A stretch of DNA of 64,000 nt, taken from contig NW_019211459.1 in the NCBI RefSeq assembly GCF_002443255.2, positions 3,161,669 to 3,225,668 on the forward strand, read 5' to 3'. Source of the DNA: Varroa destructor. Lineage: Eukaryota; Arthropoda; Arachnida; Mesostigmata; Varroidae. The number at the start of each line of letters is the position of its first letter. The first letter of the stretch is position 1. A program made the position numbers and the translations under genes. The notes under the pieces were generated by a model, which was not told the DNA's origin, did not search any database, and saw nothing but the letters and a program-made list of their open reading frames with translations. Of the stretch, positions 12,500-24,708 are shown piece by piece.

Positions 12500-13058
12500 T
12501 GCTTATTCCCCAAATACTGTCGAAGTTCTATGCGAAGTCATTGCTTCTGAGCTCGCGCCGTGTAGAGTACACTTGCGGAAGTTCACCGTGCGACACGTTC
12601 ACCTGCTGCAGTCAAACTAACCGAACGCTATGTCTGGGCCCTGATGCCGCAAGTACTTTTTATTATTTCTATTATTACAGCATGAGACATTCACACAGAG
12701 TGCGGGTCGACTGACGGACCGACCTCTACTAGTTGCTGCTGCTGCGGCCATTATTAACGCATTCATCATGCATCCACGCCGCTACATTCCACGTGTTCAG
12801 ACAGCAGCAGTCTAGAGGCTGGAGGGTGACTGAGGCCGTTCTTTCTATCTCCTCCAATATCAGCTATCACAGACGGACGAGCTAGACACCGGCGGCGCTC
12901 TAACAACGAGCTGAAACAGCCGGCCAGCTCGGCAGACAAGTAAATACTCGGTGGGCGACAGTCCCGTCTGTTAACGAGATCGATTTATCGAGCGGCTTTG
13001 TGAACTTTCGAGGCTTGTTTTTAGTTAAATCGTGTTGTGGCTATCTCGTGAATTACGT
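12500..13058 (+). promoter_or_regulatory. second GC-rich island, possible 5' exon
   Basis: A GC- and CpG-rich stretch with short CTG/CAG runs (ttgctgctgctgcgg near 12725, cagcagcag near 12806). It ends at a donor-like ATTACGT|GTGAGT at 13058/13059, after which composition falls back to AT-rich. No long open frame spans it, so if transcribed it would be largely untranslated first exon. The strand is inferred from the donor only. Confidence 0.25.
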
Positions 13059-15101
13059 GTGAGTGTGTGCCTGTTTGTCAATAGTATAATAGGATAACAA
13101 ATCGTAGTCGTACGGCTTTTACCATCGTCGCTGGGTTTAAGTTCGCCGGATGCTCTCACTGCTGATATTAGAAACGCCGATGTTCTTCATCGTTACGTAA
13201 TTCAGTGGAAAGTGAAGCTAGTACCAGACATGTCTTTATCGATCATTCAATGTCGGTCATATCCTGTATGTTCATACATGAAGAAAGTATAAGACGATAT
13301 TTGCGAGTGAGAAATAAACGTAAAACGGCAAGCAAGCGGATAGACATGCGTTACTGTTGTAATCGGATAGTGAGAAAGTTTGTTTAGCTGATTCGCGGAT
13401 CGAGATGTCGGGCTACATATGTGTGTGTGCTTCATAAAGAATATCTCTGTGGGGACATGTTGCACATGTCTAAAGCAAGCCATCTTTACACACGCACACA
13501 TCACTGACAGCTCACAGCTATGGTACCTACGAAATTCCATACGAACCGTGGTATCTTATGGATCGTAGATAATCCGTAGACCCCAGGTTGTTTTTATGAT
13601 ACTAGCATACTCATGCACGAAGCGTTATTGCTATATACATCCCATATGATGAGTTGTAACTAGCAGAATCAGTCTACAAGGAAATGGTGTACATTCTACG
13701 ATCTGCATTGCTATAGTTCATCATGGCATAGGCGGTCACTGATCTACTCTGTCGTGCTACTCATGAGTGGACACATCACGACCTAGAGCAACCGGAGCAG
13801 GCTACTGGGGCGCAAAATACAGAAATACAATATTTTATGTTCAAGCCTCCTTTCTATATTACATTTGCGGAAACCAGGGTACATGAATTATTAGGACACA
13901 GGCGTTTCTAACTCGCCCAAAAAAGGTCGCCCCGTTTTCGAGGATGTAGTCCTTCCGAATGCTAGCCACTACCAGAGCGGTCGTTACGAAGAGTCGCAGC
14001 AATGACAGCATAGCTGATCAGAAAAGTTTGGAAATTTCTACGTTCGTGTAAAAGTTTCATGTCCGGTACTGTCGTTTAGCATAATTTTAGGCGGCTAATC
14101 ACCAGCATGAAGCGTTGTGTCCTCGCCCAGTGTTGAACCTAGACCATTTAAAAGCTCGTCAGTTCACTAGAAAACACGTTATCAGTACACTATCACGAGG
14201 ACATCGCAAACCCATCTGGGAGATCTAGGACCCATTGACAATAATGCATACAGCCGGCTTGCTACTAGGTCAGCGCAACGCCTACAACTTGTGTCTTTCG
14301 TTGTAAAACTGATATCGGGCCTGCGCAAAGAAGAGAGAAACAGCAAAGAAGCGATAGTACACTAGCATAGAGCTGAAGGCAGGCCAAGGGACAGCTGTCA
14401 CTCATTTAATATTTGCTTTCGCTCTACTTAAGGACACTGTGATAGGCCTACTTCAAACTGTGTGCATTCACTGAAATCTATCTGAAATCATCCAGCCGTG
14501 CAATCAGTGTAATCCCAGCATGTGGATGAAATCTTGTGTCCGAACCGAACAGGAGTACCACTTTGAGGATTGCTGTTAATATTGCCGTCCGCTGAAAGCT
14601 TCACCAAGAAGTGTGGCACGAAGACTCAGTCAATAGGAAAAAAGAATCTAAGGGGGAAGCAAGCCACATGATATTAGTTACAGAAAGCCATTGACATTAA
14701 TGTATCTATGTTTTTGTGTACGGTAATGGAATGCTTCGATTAGCAGAAAAAAGAAGATTATCGCCACCATAGATGGATGCGCCTTCGTCTCGGAACTACT
14801 GGTAATTTTAGGTCAGCTAAGATTAAGCATGAACAATGGACATGAACCAGCTGTAATAAGGAGGGATCTATGGCAGCTTTTCTAAGCCCTATCACATGTC
14901 AAGTAATAGGGTGAAATTTAATTTTGCGTTATCATGTGACCCAGTGTATCTGACAGAGCAGGAAAATGACATTATTTATGTACATAATGGATTGATTCGT
15001 TTAATATTTGAACAAATTTTCCTTATAGAAAGAACATTTATCAACAATCCTGCTAAGTATTTCTAGTTCAAAGTGAGGTACCGCCAGGAAGTTTAGTCCA
15101 G

Positions 15102-15143
15102 CCCGCTGGAAACTTACAGCAGCTCAATAAAGTTTCCAGCGGG
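15102..15143. repeat. 14-bp perfect inverted repeat
   Basis: The arm CCCGCTGGAAACTT (15102-15115) is followed after 14 nt by its exact complement AAGTTTCCAGCGGG (15130-15143). The arms are GC-richer than the surroundings and would form a stable hairpin in RNA or a small cruciform in DNA. The stem is too short for a standard microRNA precursor. Confidence 0.95.
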
Positions 15144-15492
15144 TGTGTCCTGACAGTGACCACATACCAACAACGTTTAGACTTTCAGTTACAGTATCTT
15201 GCTTCGGGAAGGTAGGAATCACAGCGGCGCTGGCTGGCCACTTGCATGCCTATATAACTTTGTTGGAAGAGAGAACTTTCTATGAGCTTCGAAGCACGAT
15301 GTCATTAACAACGTCGGAAAAGTTTTGTTCATAAACCGTAGCGCCAATAACTTGTAGTTTATTCAAGCTATACAATATTTTAAATTATGGGTATACAGGT
15401 ATTATATAACGTTGGTACGGATAACAAGTGATTGGATTGTCGCATTTATGCGTAAACCACCTTCCTCATGGGGTGAGCAAAAGAATTAAGTG

Positions 15493-15520
15493 ATATATAT
15501 ATATATATATATACATATAT
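15493..15520. repeat. (AT)n microsatellite
   Basis: A dinucleotide AT tract of about 28 bp, interrupted once by ATAC. Confidence 0.93.
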
Positions 15521-15650
15521 TCCATGATTCTGATTTGTCATAATTACTACTTAACCAGTTTCATTAGCCTGTTCTAATATAAATGAATTTGATTCGCCTT
15601 ATATCTGGTCTATTGTAAATTATGGTTGGGTCGAAGACCTGTACCTTTAC

Positions 15651-15690
15651 AGCTAGCGGGTTAAAATTCTGCAAGACCAACCCGTTAGCT
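15651..15690. repeat. 12-bp inverted repeat
   Basis: AGCTAGCGGGTT (15651-15662) pairs with AACCCGTTAGCT (15679-15690), with one G-T wobble position and a 16-nt loop. A second small hairpin, CCCAT...ATGGG (15693-15706), follows immediately. Confidence 0.9.
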
Positions 15691-18600
15691 ATCCCATTAG
15701 CTATGGGTCTTTTCATGACCGTGAATCTATTAGCAACATTCATTGCGCTCTTCCGTTAAAACGTTACAATAGTCCTACTGCCGTTATCATGTCGGCGTGC
15801 TACATTAATCAACGTACTGCATGTATTCAGCTGCCTGAGGAAATAGCAGAGTTCAAGTTCGAAATCGCTATTGCAGCACATATAAATTATACTTAGCTTG
15901 TAAATGTAAAATCAACCTCTAGCCTAGTTGCCTAATTTATAACTTTTCGTAGTTATTCCTGTTAATTTCAAACAGTCCTACCGCTTGAAGAAAGGGGTAG
16001 TCAACCCATCATTTGATCATCCATATTAGCCATTGCTTCACCAACCATTTCGTAAATTAGCCAAATTGGCATGACCCATTCGTATATAGAAAAGTGTTCG
16101 CGGAGTGACTGTCAATTGCGCTAGATCATATGGCGTCAATTAGTTTATAATTGATACACGTCATTTTTCATTCATTCGTTCGTTTATTATTAGTAAATCG
16201 GAAAAACCAAAGGGTTATTAATTGGCCGGCAAATGCGCCCATTTGACACTCATTACTGTGCAGATAAACATAGACGAATTACACAAATTTGTTTAGCAAA
16301 GCGGCAAAAACTGTTGCGCAAGATAAAATGTTTCCGAACGAGTATTATACTCGGTAAGAGAGAAAAACTACTTGCCAAAGAAAGCATTTATTCAGCCATA
16401 GAAAATGAATGGTATTTGCCGGGATGATTTCATCTATTATTGTACGAAAGCGTTAAATTAGCATTACGCCCCTTTACAAGGCAACGAAACTGGCCACCTA
16501 TAAACAAGCATTACTACACTGATTGATCATAGACCACGATAAGAATCGTCATTTTTCTTTCTGGATCGTATTCATTGTGCTTTTTTTTAAGCTCGAAAAA
16601 ACGATTTATTTGTAACGTTTCACCACTTGTCAACGCTTGTCAAGGGAGTCGCACGAAATAACGAATTAAGCCTTTCTCAGGAGAAAATTGAAAACTTTCT
16701 AAAAATGAGTCTTGAGTCCGCGGGGCCGATTTGACTCAGATAGCTATCTAAATATATAGCATGTGTAGCACATAAATTGCGAAAGAGTTTGCATAAAATA
16801 CATGATCGGAAGCGTTAGAAGCCATCACCGTTTTCTTCAATGCACCGCACACTAAATAAGGTGAGCAATTGATCCCTAAGCTCATTTCCTGTCCTTATGC
16901 ATTCTGGCTCAGTTGTGGCCTTTAGAAGCGTGCAGGAGCCCTATCCTGCTGGAAGTATCTTCATCGAAGCGCTTCTGAATACGGACTAGGACAGATTTCA
17001 AATAATTTGGCAAGAACGGTTCGTTGATCGTTTTCTTGAAATGGGCCGAACTGTAATCCCTGGTCAATTTACGTGGTGTCCCGGCGTAACATGTAGCTTT
17101 ATATACTAGCCCAGTAAGTTCAGTCATGTCCCTTAATCATGCCATTTGTCTTGAATATAGTTTCATCGCTTTACACAGTCCTCCTTGAAAATCCTCTATT
17201 CCGATTATCTTTCTGCAAGTACCATTCGAAAAATTGTTTTTTTTTTCAGCCCGAATAATTTTGTAAGTAAATTGCCGGGATTTTTCATTCTCAAAGTTCT
17301 TAAATATGATGGAAGTTTGGCTCTCTAGTGCCAGATCTACGACTGGATAGAATTCTGAAAAATCTTCGGCAGCTCTTTATTAGATTTGGCTGACACTTTC
17401 GTCTTTTCGAATGTTATCAATTCAGTTTGTTAGTAGGCGAATCTGCCCGAAACTTCCTACGACTTTTTTTTTTTAATTTTAATTAAAGTTAAGCTTGGTC
17501 CTATTATGATTTCCAGTTACCTACGTGCTGACCCTTAAGGATAGTACGTGCTGCTGAAATTTTGTGATCACCTAGTTGACTGTTGAATTTTTATTATTTG
17601 TCACTAGACTAGTTACGGAGGTGTTCTTGCAAGCCATATCGCATAACTCACAGCCGACTGTGTAACAGCAGTTTAATAGGCGACCCGTTTATTTGCGTTT
17701 TATAAGTGATTTCGTACCGGCGAACTTTTTGCAGCAACTAAACAACAGTTGCTGTTTGGCAAAGCATCTGGAAATATCGCCCATATGTGTTCACCCATAT
17801 GGCCACCGCCGATGCTTTAAGCACTAGCGCGCATAGGTGGGCCTCTGTAAACGACTTTTATTATACAAAGCTAAACGAGCACCAAACATGCGTAACGTTA
17901 ATCCTTAGAACACGATCAGATAGCTGCCATGAGGACGAAAGGTCTATAATAATATAAAATACACTCTAGGGTGACTCAGACACTTTCAGTAAAACTCTCG
18001 GAATCGTAAAGTATTACAGTAGGACGACTATGACGACATCAGCCGGCCTGGACTAAATATCTGCTGTTACTGTTCATCAAACGAAATTCTATAAGCTAGA
18101 GTGATCGCACTGATCTGCCTGTTGCTCTCAGACGTACCGATTTTTCTAGGGCGCCGACCTGAACATTCAAGATTTCGGATTATAAGGGATTTGTGTTTTT
18201 AGCTTTTGGCATTCACCGGTTAATCCGTATACATTAATTTAATGTGATTTGTGTAGCCGTTCTTTACATTCGAGCAGTATTCACGTTGAGATAATGGCAA
18301 GCCTAATACAAACTAATAAAGTTAAAAAACTAATTTAAAAAAGTACTCACGCAGCATATATAACGGTGTATTAATTGCGATTACCTCATTAAAGGTCCCT
18401 TACAAGTGGGAGGTCATTAATACGGGATGTCTTGAACTGGTGTGAGTGGTTTGATCAAGCAGCGCATACAGAGAAATCTTACAGTCTGCTCATTGCTGGG
18501 GCATTTGCAATCGTTTGCAATTAAAAAAAGAAGCTATAAATAAAGTTCGTTTAACCAAACCTGCCTTATCGATACTAAAGCAAGGCCTGTTAGGTAAATA

Positions 18601-19183
18601 TGTATTCAATACATACCTTATCCCCGATGAATTATGTAAACCAAACATTTGTCTATTTTAAAGCAAAAGCTGCAACCAAGCCCTTGTCGGGTACAGTCAG
18701 GTCAACAATTACGGATCCAGGACGATCATAGGTGTAGTTCATTCGCTGATCGCGTCTTCTGCTCCGATGAAACTCATTGTCACTTACTGAGTGGCTGGGT
18801 GAATAAATAAAATACCTGTATTTGGGATTCGAAGAAGCTCCAAGGGTGAGCATTGACCGGCGACTCTTCTCATAAAAAGGTATTATGTGGTACGGCTTAT
18901 GGCGCGAAAATGTTATTGGACTTTAATCCTTCGAAAATATGGATGGAAGAGCGGTAACAGTCAGTGACGAGTTCTGCCGTGATATGTTACAGACCTTTCT
19001 GTAAACTGAAGTCAGGGCACTGAATGCAATCCCGCTTGACCTCTAGCAAAATGAAGTGCATGAACTAACGTCGAAAACAATCCATAATCTGAAACAGTGT
19101 GCTCATAACGTGACCGATAACACGTAGCGCCATCATTCAAAATTACACGAGACGTATCAAGTTAAGCAAGCGGCCTCTGAGAT

Positions 19184-19204
19184 GACGACGACGACGACGA
19201 CGAC
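19184..19204. repeat. (GAC)7 trinucleotide run
   Basis: About seven GAC/ACG triplets in a row, with no coding frame attached. Confidence 0.92.
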
Positions 19205-20927
19205 TACTATTAATTGGGGTTGTTTTTAATCTGTAGTGCAAACTGAACTCTCCAGGTTGCATCTCTTGCGTTTTACATCTATTCAGGGGCTTTTGGCTAA
19301 ATCATTTATTGAATCGGCCTGACCAGGTGGAGCTTCCACAGCGGAGTCAAATGGGGCTCTGGTTTGAATTTTAGGTATTTGATACATGTATTAAAAAAAC
19401 CATCAAACATATAATCCAGATTGAAAAAACAGACAAAAGAAACCAGTTATCGCATATATGAAGTTATTCTACCCTACCTAATTACCAAAAACTCCGATGG
19501 ATAACTGCCGTGTTAAAAATTGTTATTTATATTTTACGCCCTAAAGAAATGTTTCTTTTCGCTCGACGATTCAGCCGAATCTTAGCTCCGCTCGTGTGCC
19601 CCCATTAAGCGAGCCTACTCAGCGTGGGAAGAAAATGTGGGCCAATGCTGCTGGATTTGCACACAAAGTACACTCAGTTCAGGCAGGCCGGTTTCTTGCA
19701 GAACGAAGGACAAGAAACATAAAGAAAAGGCTAAAACATACACGTACCCATTTTAAATTTGGCTCTTTCCCTGTTCTTTCCAGGATCATTCAACTGCACT
19801 TTAGTGCAGAAAAACGGTTGCATTATAGTGAGTACTTTCATCAAATATCAAGTTGTTCTTCTTCTCGACCGTCTTGCCTTCCTCCTTCGGTAGGAGCAGC
19901 TAACATTGGCCTATACGGAGTAAAGAGTCATTCCTTTATTGTCATAGTACGCATTGCGGAGTGTTAGAAGTGCAGGGTGTATAATACGTGAACACGTTGG
20001 GTACTCGATGCTTATCTTACTTTACGAGCTTGGCTACACGGTCTCACATTCAGAGGCTGTACGAACAAACAGTCCATGCAAGGTAATTTGAAGAACTAAA
20101 TTTGCATCCGCTTATCTCTAGATACGTCTACTACCACCTGCACATATTATCTTGCTTAGTTTCGGTCTATAAATTATGTTGCTCGGTGTTACTTGGCCTA
20201 CCGTTATACTGTGGGCTAAAGGTAGAGATCGGTCATATCTTCCTAGACAAAACACCGGAGAGAAAACAACTCACAAAATGATTACAATTGAAGTGTGTGT
20301 ATAATAAATATTATCAATTTTTCTCGAGGAGAACATTCAGTTTGCATTCATACTCAATTTGCTTGAGTCGTTAACCACGATCCACTAATAGACCTAGTTC
20401 AAGGGTGAAAAAAGCGACACGCTTTTTTATGCTGAAACTTATTTCAATTTTACACGTTTGTCTTTATTAATATTTTCACTATGCTCCAAGAGCAATGCTG
20501 TAGAGCTTAACGGCTGACGGCACAGTTCCTCAGTACAGCCAGAGACGAATCCTTATACTACTGAAGCTTGAAAACCCGTAGCCCGCCGCCATAGTTATGT
20601 GCACGATGTTAGCAATAACATAACATGCGAAGGGGAAACAAAGCCAGGAATCAAAGCTGCGTGTAATATCCCACAACGTTCTATATTTATTACTTTCGTC
20701 TAGACATATCTGATCTGAGTGTGATTGCAGAGTATAGTGGCCCCTCTATTATGAATGAATCTGTATAACTCGGTCCAGTGGACTTGCATATGTGTTCGAA
20801 GAAAGGATACTTCAACAACGATGACCACGTAATAGTAATGAAGTTGTGCCTCTATTTTGTATTAGGTGTGCAGTATGTACCATTTCTGTAAATCTAGAAA
20901 TTGCATGAAATGCGTTTTGTGTGTAAC

Positions 20928-20928
<1 letters not shown>

Positions 20929-20970
<42 letters not shown>
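20929..20970. repeat. (TA)21 microsatellite
   Basis: The longest dinucleotide tract in the window, about 42 bp of TA, followed by a short (CATA)n segment and then a strong hairpin. Confidence 0.96.
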
Positions 20971-20974
<4 letters not shown>

Positions 20975-20981
20975 CATACAC

Positions 20982-21037
20982 ATGTATGTAACTTTTCTCC
21001 TAAATCTACTTTTCAAGTAGATTTAAGTTACATACAT
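20982..21037. repeat. two-step hairpin (13 bp + 10 bp)
   Basis: ATGTATGTAACTT (20982-20994) pairs exactly with AAGTTACATACAT (21025-21037). Nested inside, AAATCTACTT (21002-21011) pairs exactly with AAGTAGATTT (21015-21024) around a 3-nt loop. A single one-sided 7-nt bulge (20995-21001) separates the two stems. All 23 pairs are perfect, which is unusual for chance. It abuts the (TA)21 tract; it may be the core of a foldback element or a structured RNA. Confidence 0.93.
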
Positions 21038-21377
21038 TAACATCTGCAATTAGCTGCAATATGGTATTGCCTTCTGCGGCTTCAGGTACACAAAAGCCTT
21101 CAATACGATTGTGAAGTAAGATTCAGCCCTTGTCGGTTTATTTCGTAAGCTCATATTTACTCAGCGCCATGACGATCGGAGGTCACTGCTTATAGTTGCA
21201 CGATACTACGTGGCGAACTATAAACAACACGTACAGCTGTATCTGGGCAGTATAATAATCGCTTTCCTGGGTCGGCACGGGCCTACCGTAGATCGTTATC
21301 GACAGATATGCCGGCGGACTTAAGCTCGTTACCTCTATAGCATTGCATTTCTTCTGTCCCTCCCAAAAAATACTCAC

Positions 21378-21611
21378 TTCACATGCTACAGTCTGAATAA
21401 GCGGCACTGCTATAATGGATGCAGTAAACTGTGGACCTAGCCTAAATTCATCACATAAACGTCCTGCTAATGCTACTCTAAGGACAAAGCAAATACAAAC
21501 ATATGCCGTAAAGCGTAATTGAGAACTTTGGCTTAAAGCGTCTGTGCAGACCTTTAACGCGTTCACATAATTGCTATACTGTACTGCCAATTGAAATGGC
21601 ACGAAAGTACT
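21378..21611 (-). CDS. candidate internal exon, membrane-like protein
   Basis: Reading minus, a pyrimidine-rich stretch (cgcttgtctcttgtattcag) ends at 21612. A strong donor (GAA|GTGAGTATTTTTT) follows at 21378/21377. Between them 234 nt (78 codons, phase 0 at both ends) are open and read STFVPFQLAVQ..., ending VPLIQTVACE. Two hydrophobic segments are visible: AYVCICFVLRVALAG (about residues 42-56) and FTASIIAVPLIQTVA (about 64-78). The frame is part of the longest open frame of the window (21707-21183). A polytopic membrane protein such as a chemoreceptor would fit the hydrophobicity, but no family motif is visible and the call is inference. Confidence 0.3.
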
Positions 21612-22198
21612 CTGAATACAAGAGACAAGCGAACAATTTTCTATGGTTTTCGAGGCTGGAACACTCGTATTGTAGATCGATATCCAATTGCGACGATACG
21701 GAGACAACGAAGGTGTTTTTTTAGACTAAACGTCTAAACGATTATAAAAGAACGATACTGTGACCATGTCCTTTTAGGCTTAAAGGCGAAATCCGTAGAA
21801 ACGAGCGATTCCAATCGTAAAATCAACGTGTTGTAGGCTGACGATTATATCAATGTATCTGCGAAAGACATATGCGACTCGTGGCTGACAGGCCAATTAT
21901 GCCGTGTATCACGTTATATACTCGTCGTTGAATAAGGTCTCAGTACATATGTAACGCTAGTCCATGATAAGACGCTAGCAACTAGAGAAAGTAGAAAAAC
22001 AAAGTTTTACTAGATAAGTATTATTAGATCCTGGCTTAATAACTGGTGCCGTTTCCGGTTAATGCCAGAGCAATAAAGAGTTAAATGAGCTATAATACAT
22101 TTGTACCGCTTGACTGTGATGTACGAGTTAAATATAATACTGATGACTAAAATAGGGGTAGATTTAGAATAATAATATATAATAGAAAAGTGATAATA

Positions 22199-22212
22199 GA
22201 ATGACGTCATTC
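22199..22212. promoter_or_regulatory. perfect 14-bp palindrome with CRE core
   Basis: GAATGACGTCATTC is fully self-complementary and centred on TGACGTCA, the consensus site of CREB/ATF bZIP factors. The ATG inside it opens an 85-codon frame (22201-22458) of unknown meaning. One such site can occur by chance in 64 kb; function is not shown. Confidence 0.4.
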
Positions 22213-22782
22213 CATAGTGATATTCGTGATGTCTTCTGTTATAGGAACAGTGAACTAGCAGATATTCGCTATATTGAAGCAGTAATTACTATAAACAATT
22301 CCGATGTTTCAGTTGTCCCGGTTAAGGTTGACGGCCCCGGTTTCCTAGTCCTGTTTGCATTCCTATTAACTCATAGCTCGTCCTTAGCCAAAAATGAAAG
22401 GCACGTCATTCCTGATCGCTCAGAGAAGCATAAAGTATTTAGTTATCTGACTTTATAGATAGAGCTGACGGTATTCTGCTGTCGACGAACACAGAAGCTC
22501 ACAGTCTAGGCTATTAATTATTCTTCTTGATAAGAACCAAAATGGTCAGGGTCAAAAATTATTGGTATTGGTAGACTCATATACACTGGCTCGTAGACCA
22601 ATGATACTCGTATACAACGTAGCACGTCATGAAGACATCGTTTCCGTGTGGCTTATTAGTCAATAATGCTAGCACATTTCGATCTTACTTGGCACTGATC
22701 CCGTTAGGGCCTGCCGGCGAGTCCGCCGGTTCTCGTTGATACGCGGCCGATAAAGAGGTTGCGGCGTAAGATTATCGAGGGG

Positions 22783-22818
22783 TATAAATAGCGCTATTAT
22801 AGCGGCCACTATATCACC
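22783..22818 (+). promoter_or_regulatory. TATA box and initiator-like pair
   Basis: TATAAATA (22783-22790) is flanked by G/C-rich bases (gaggggTATAAATAgcgc) as in animal core promoters. A pyrimidine-rich initiator-like TCACCCT places a possible start A at 22816, about 33 bp downstream of the first T. The DNA upstream is GC-rich. A 65-codon frame starts at ATG 22824, which would leave an unusually short leader. Consensus evidence only. Confidence 0.25.
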
Positions 22819-22939
22819 CTGTCATGTCGGCCGTAATGAGTCGTTTTGCGTCTGAGTCAAGGGGGAAAAATGAGTATTTATGGTTAAGTTACTGGGCCAA
22901 AATACTGATTTCTTTTTTGCATGGGGACAGAAAGACCAA

Positions 22940-23030
22940 CAAACGGAGGGGTCAACGGAAGGCAGGAAGGAAGGCATACGGCAAGATGGACGGACGGACG
23001 AACGGTGGGTGGAATAGTTAATGGATGGCT
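22940..23030. repeat. imperfect GGAC/GGAA tetranucleotide patch
   Basis: A purine-rich segment with repeated GGAA and GGAC units (ggaaggcaggaaggaagg ... ggacggacggac), consistent with a decayed tetranucleotide microsatellite. Confidence 0.75.
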
Positions 23031-23757
23031 GGTCAGTCGTAAAAAAAATAGGAGACGCCTTGCGGGAGTATAATACTGCTGCCGCCTCTCCTGGAAAATG
23101 AGGTGAAATGCTATGGAAACTGGCAAGTGGAAAAGAGAGTCAGTGGGATTAAATGGGCGGTCTTGTCATTGATATATTGGTACGCCCATTGCCATCTAGA
23201 TAGTCTATAGTTAGCAGTGCCCCTGTTGCTGCACGGGCACACTAGACAAATTAGGTCGTTGCTGTAAACGCACAGAAAGAAAGAATTCGGAGAGAACAAT
23301 GCTTGACATTTCTTGTAGGTTATCGAAGGTTCAGCGTATTTAAAGTGTCCGAGTTGTTGTACAAACTGCAATTATCCATATAATATTTCCATTTAGATAA
23401 ACGTGTGGGTAAATAAACTGAAGCCTGCTTTGCTCACAACAAGCGGAGAAGAAGCAAACATTTTACCGAAAGTGTTTATAGATATTTCGTGTTTTTTTAA
23501 AACTGTGGCTATTTTTTTAACGGCTCTCCATCATTATCTATTCGAGAAGTCCTGAATGCATTAGTATTTCGTTTATGATAATTAGATTGCCCACTAGTTG
23601 TGTCGGCGTTAACAGAGGAACGGTCCCACCAGTCTTCCTGTTACTGTGAAAAGCTAAAAATACAACCAGTTCACAAGGAATCATTAGTGCGTTTTTCTAT
23701 TTTATCTCAGCTATCCTAAAAATATAAAACAGGTTCCTTCTTAGCACACACAATGTT

Positions 23758-23793
23758 ACAAAAAAAACTAAAAAAATTTTTTAAAAAAAAAAC
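23758..23793. repeat. poly(A)/poly(T) low-complexity segment
   Basis: Runs of A interrupted by CT and one TTTTTT block, about 36 bp. The central A6T6 is self-complementary. Confidence 0.9.
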
Positions 23794-24673
23794 GATATAA
23801 TTAATGTTCGTGCAGTCAATGACCTTCGCGTGCCTGTTGTATTAAATATCCTGTAGTAAAAGGCGTTTTTTATGAATGGAGTGTTCACGCCTATTTTACT
23901 GGCACGGTCAATGAGCCAAGTGATAGTCAATGGGGTGTTCTTAAAGCTTTTTGTTCAAAGGAACATCTCATGTTGGCTGCATGCCATTGTTCTTGTGTTC
24001 GGTACTCTACGTTACATTCTCTACGGGAAATCTACGGAATCATCTCTTTTAGGTATAGCATCCAAAACTTGCTCCTATTAACCAGAGTAAGCTTGCTTGA
24101 ACCTATCTCGGGTTTCTCTAATAGACCTACGAAATGGTATACCAACCATCCAAACAATTATTAAGAAAAATGCGTTATGTTACTTAATTCCTTATTTTCC
24201 TGTCCGTTAATTTCTGGTAGCTATTTTCGTGCAACATAGCAGCTTATTGGTTACCTATAGCAACGCACTCAAAAGGACACTTTAAACTGTTATTTGGTGA
24301 CAATAAGGCGCGTGATAGCTAACATACACAAATATTAGCGTCGAAGTGTGATTTTTCATCCTTTTCTAGAACGTTTATAGTTGTCAGAAAGCACTGATAC
24401 CATTGGGACGTGCAGTGGTGTGGAATGAAGGACCCTTAATGAATGAAAGTGTCGAAGGCTCACGCCTAGAACCGGGCCTGGCAATAGAAAGGTGGAAGAA
24501 TGGCAACAGCACAAACGTTACTTGCTGCATGAACATATTTGCGCATTATAAAAATGATTTTGAGGCCGTACGCAACATAAAACAACTAGAATGAATAGAA
24601 TGAAATAGCTTTAACAAAGTCATCAGGCTTTAAGTAGTTTTCAAATATAAGGGGAACTACTTTTTAATAGTTT

Positions 24674-24678
<5 letters not shown>

Positions 24679-24707
<29 letters not shown>
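24679..24707. repeat. (AT)14 microsatellite
   Basis: A pure AT dinucleotide tract of 29 bp. Confidence 0.95.

Positions 24708-24708
<1 letters not shown>

Larger units (their letters stand above)
13059..20928. other. noncoding stretch
   Basis: About 8 kb with no recognisable gene. It contains an AT microsatellite (15493-15520), hairpins (15102-15143, 15651-15690, 15693-15706), a (GAC)n run (19184-19204) and a 123-codon frame without ATG (19596-19967) that is within chance length. It is probably intron or intergenic DNA. Confidence 0.55.

Noticed and set aside
18351..18500. Minus-strand exon before the donor GTGAGT at 18351/18350
   Set aside because: All three frames upstream of the donor contain stops within a few codons.
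19596..19967. 123-codon plus frame
   Set aside because: It starts without ATG; frames of this length are expected several times in 64 kb of this composition.
21183..21707. Longest open frame (174 codons, minus) as a complete gene
   Set aside because: It has no ATG start and no domain. Only its central part lies between good splice signals, so only that part is listed, as a candidate exon.
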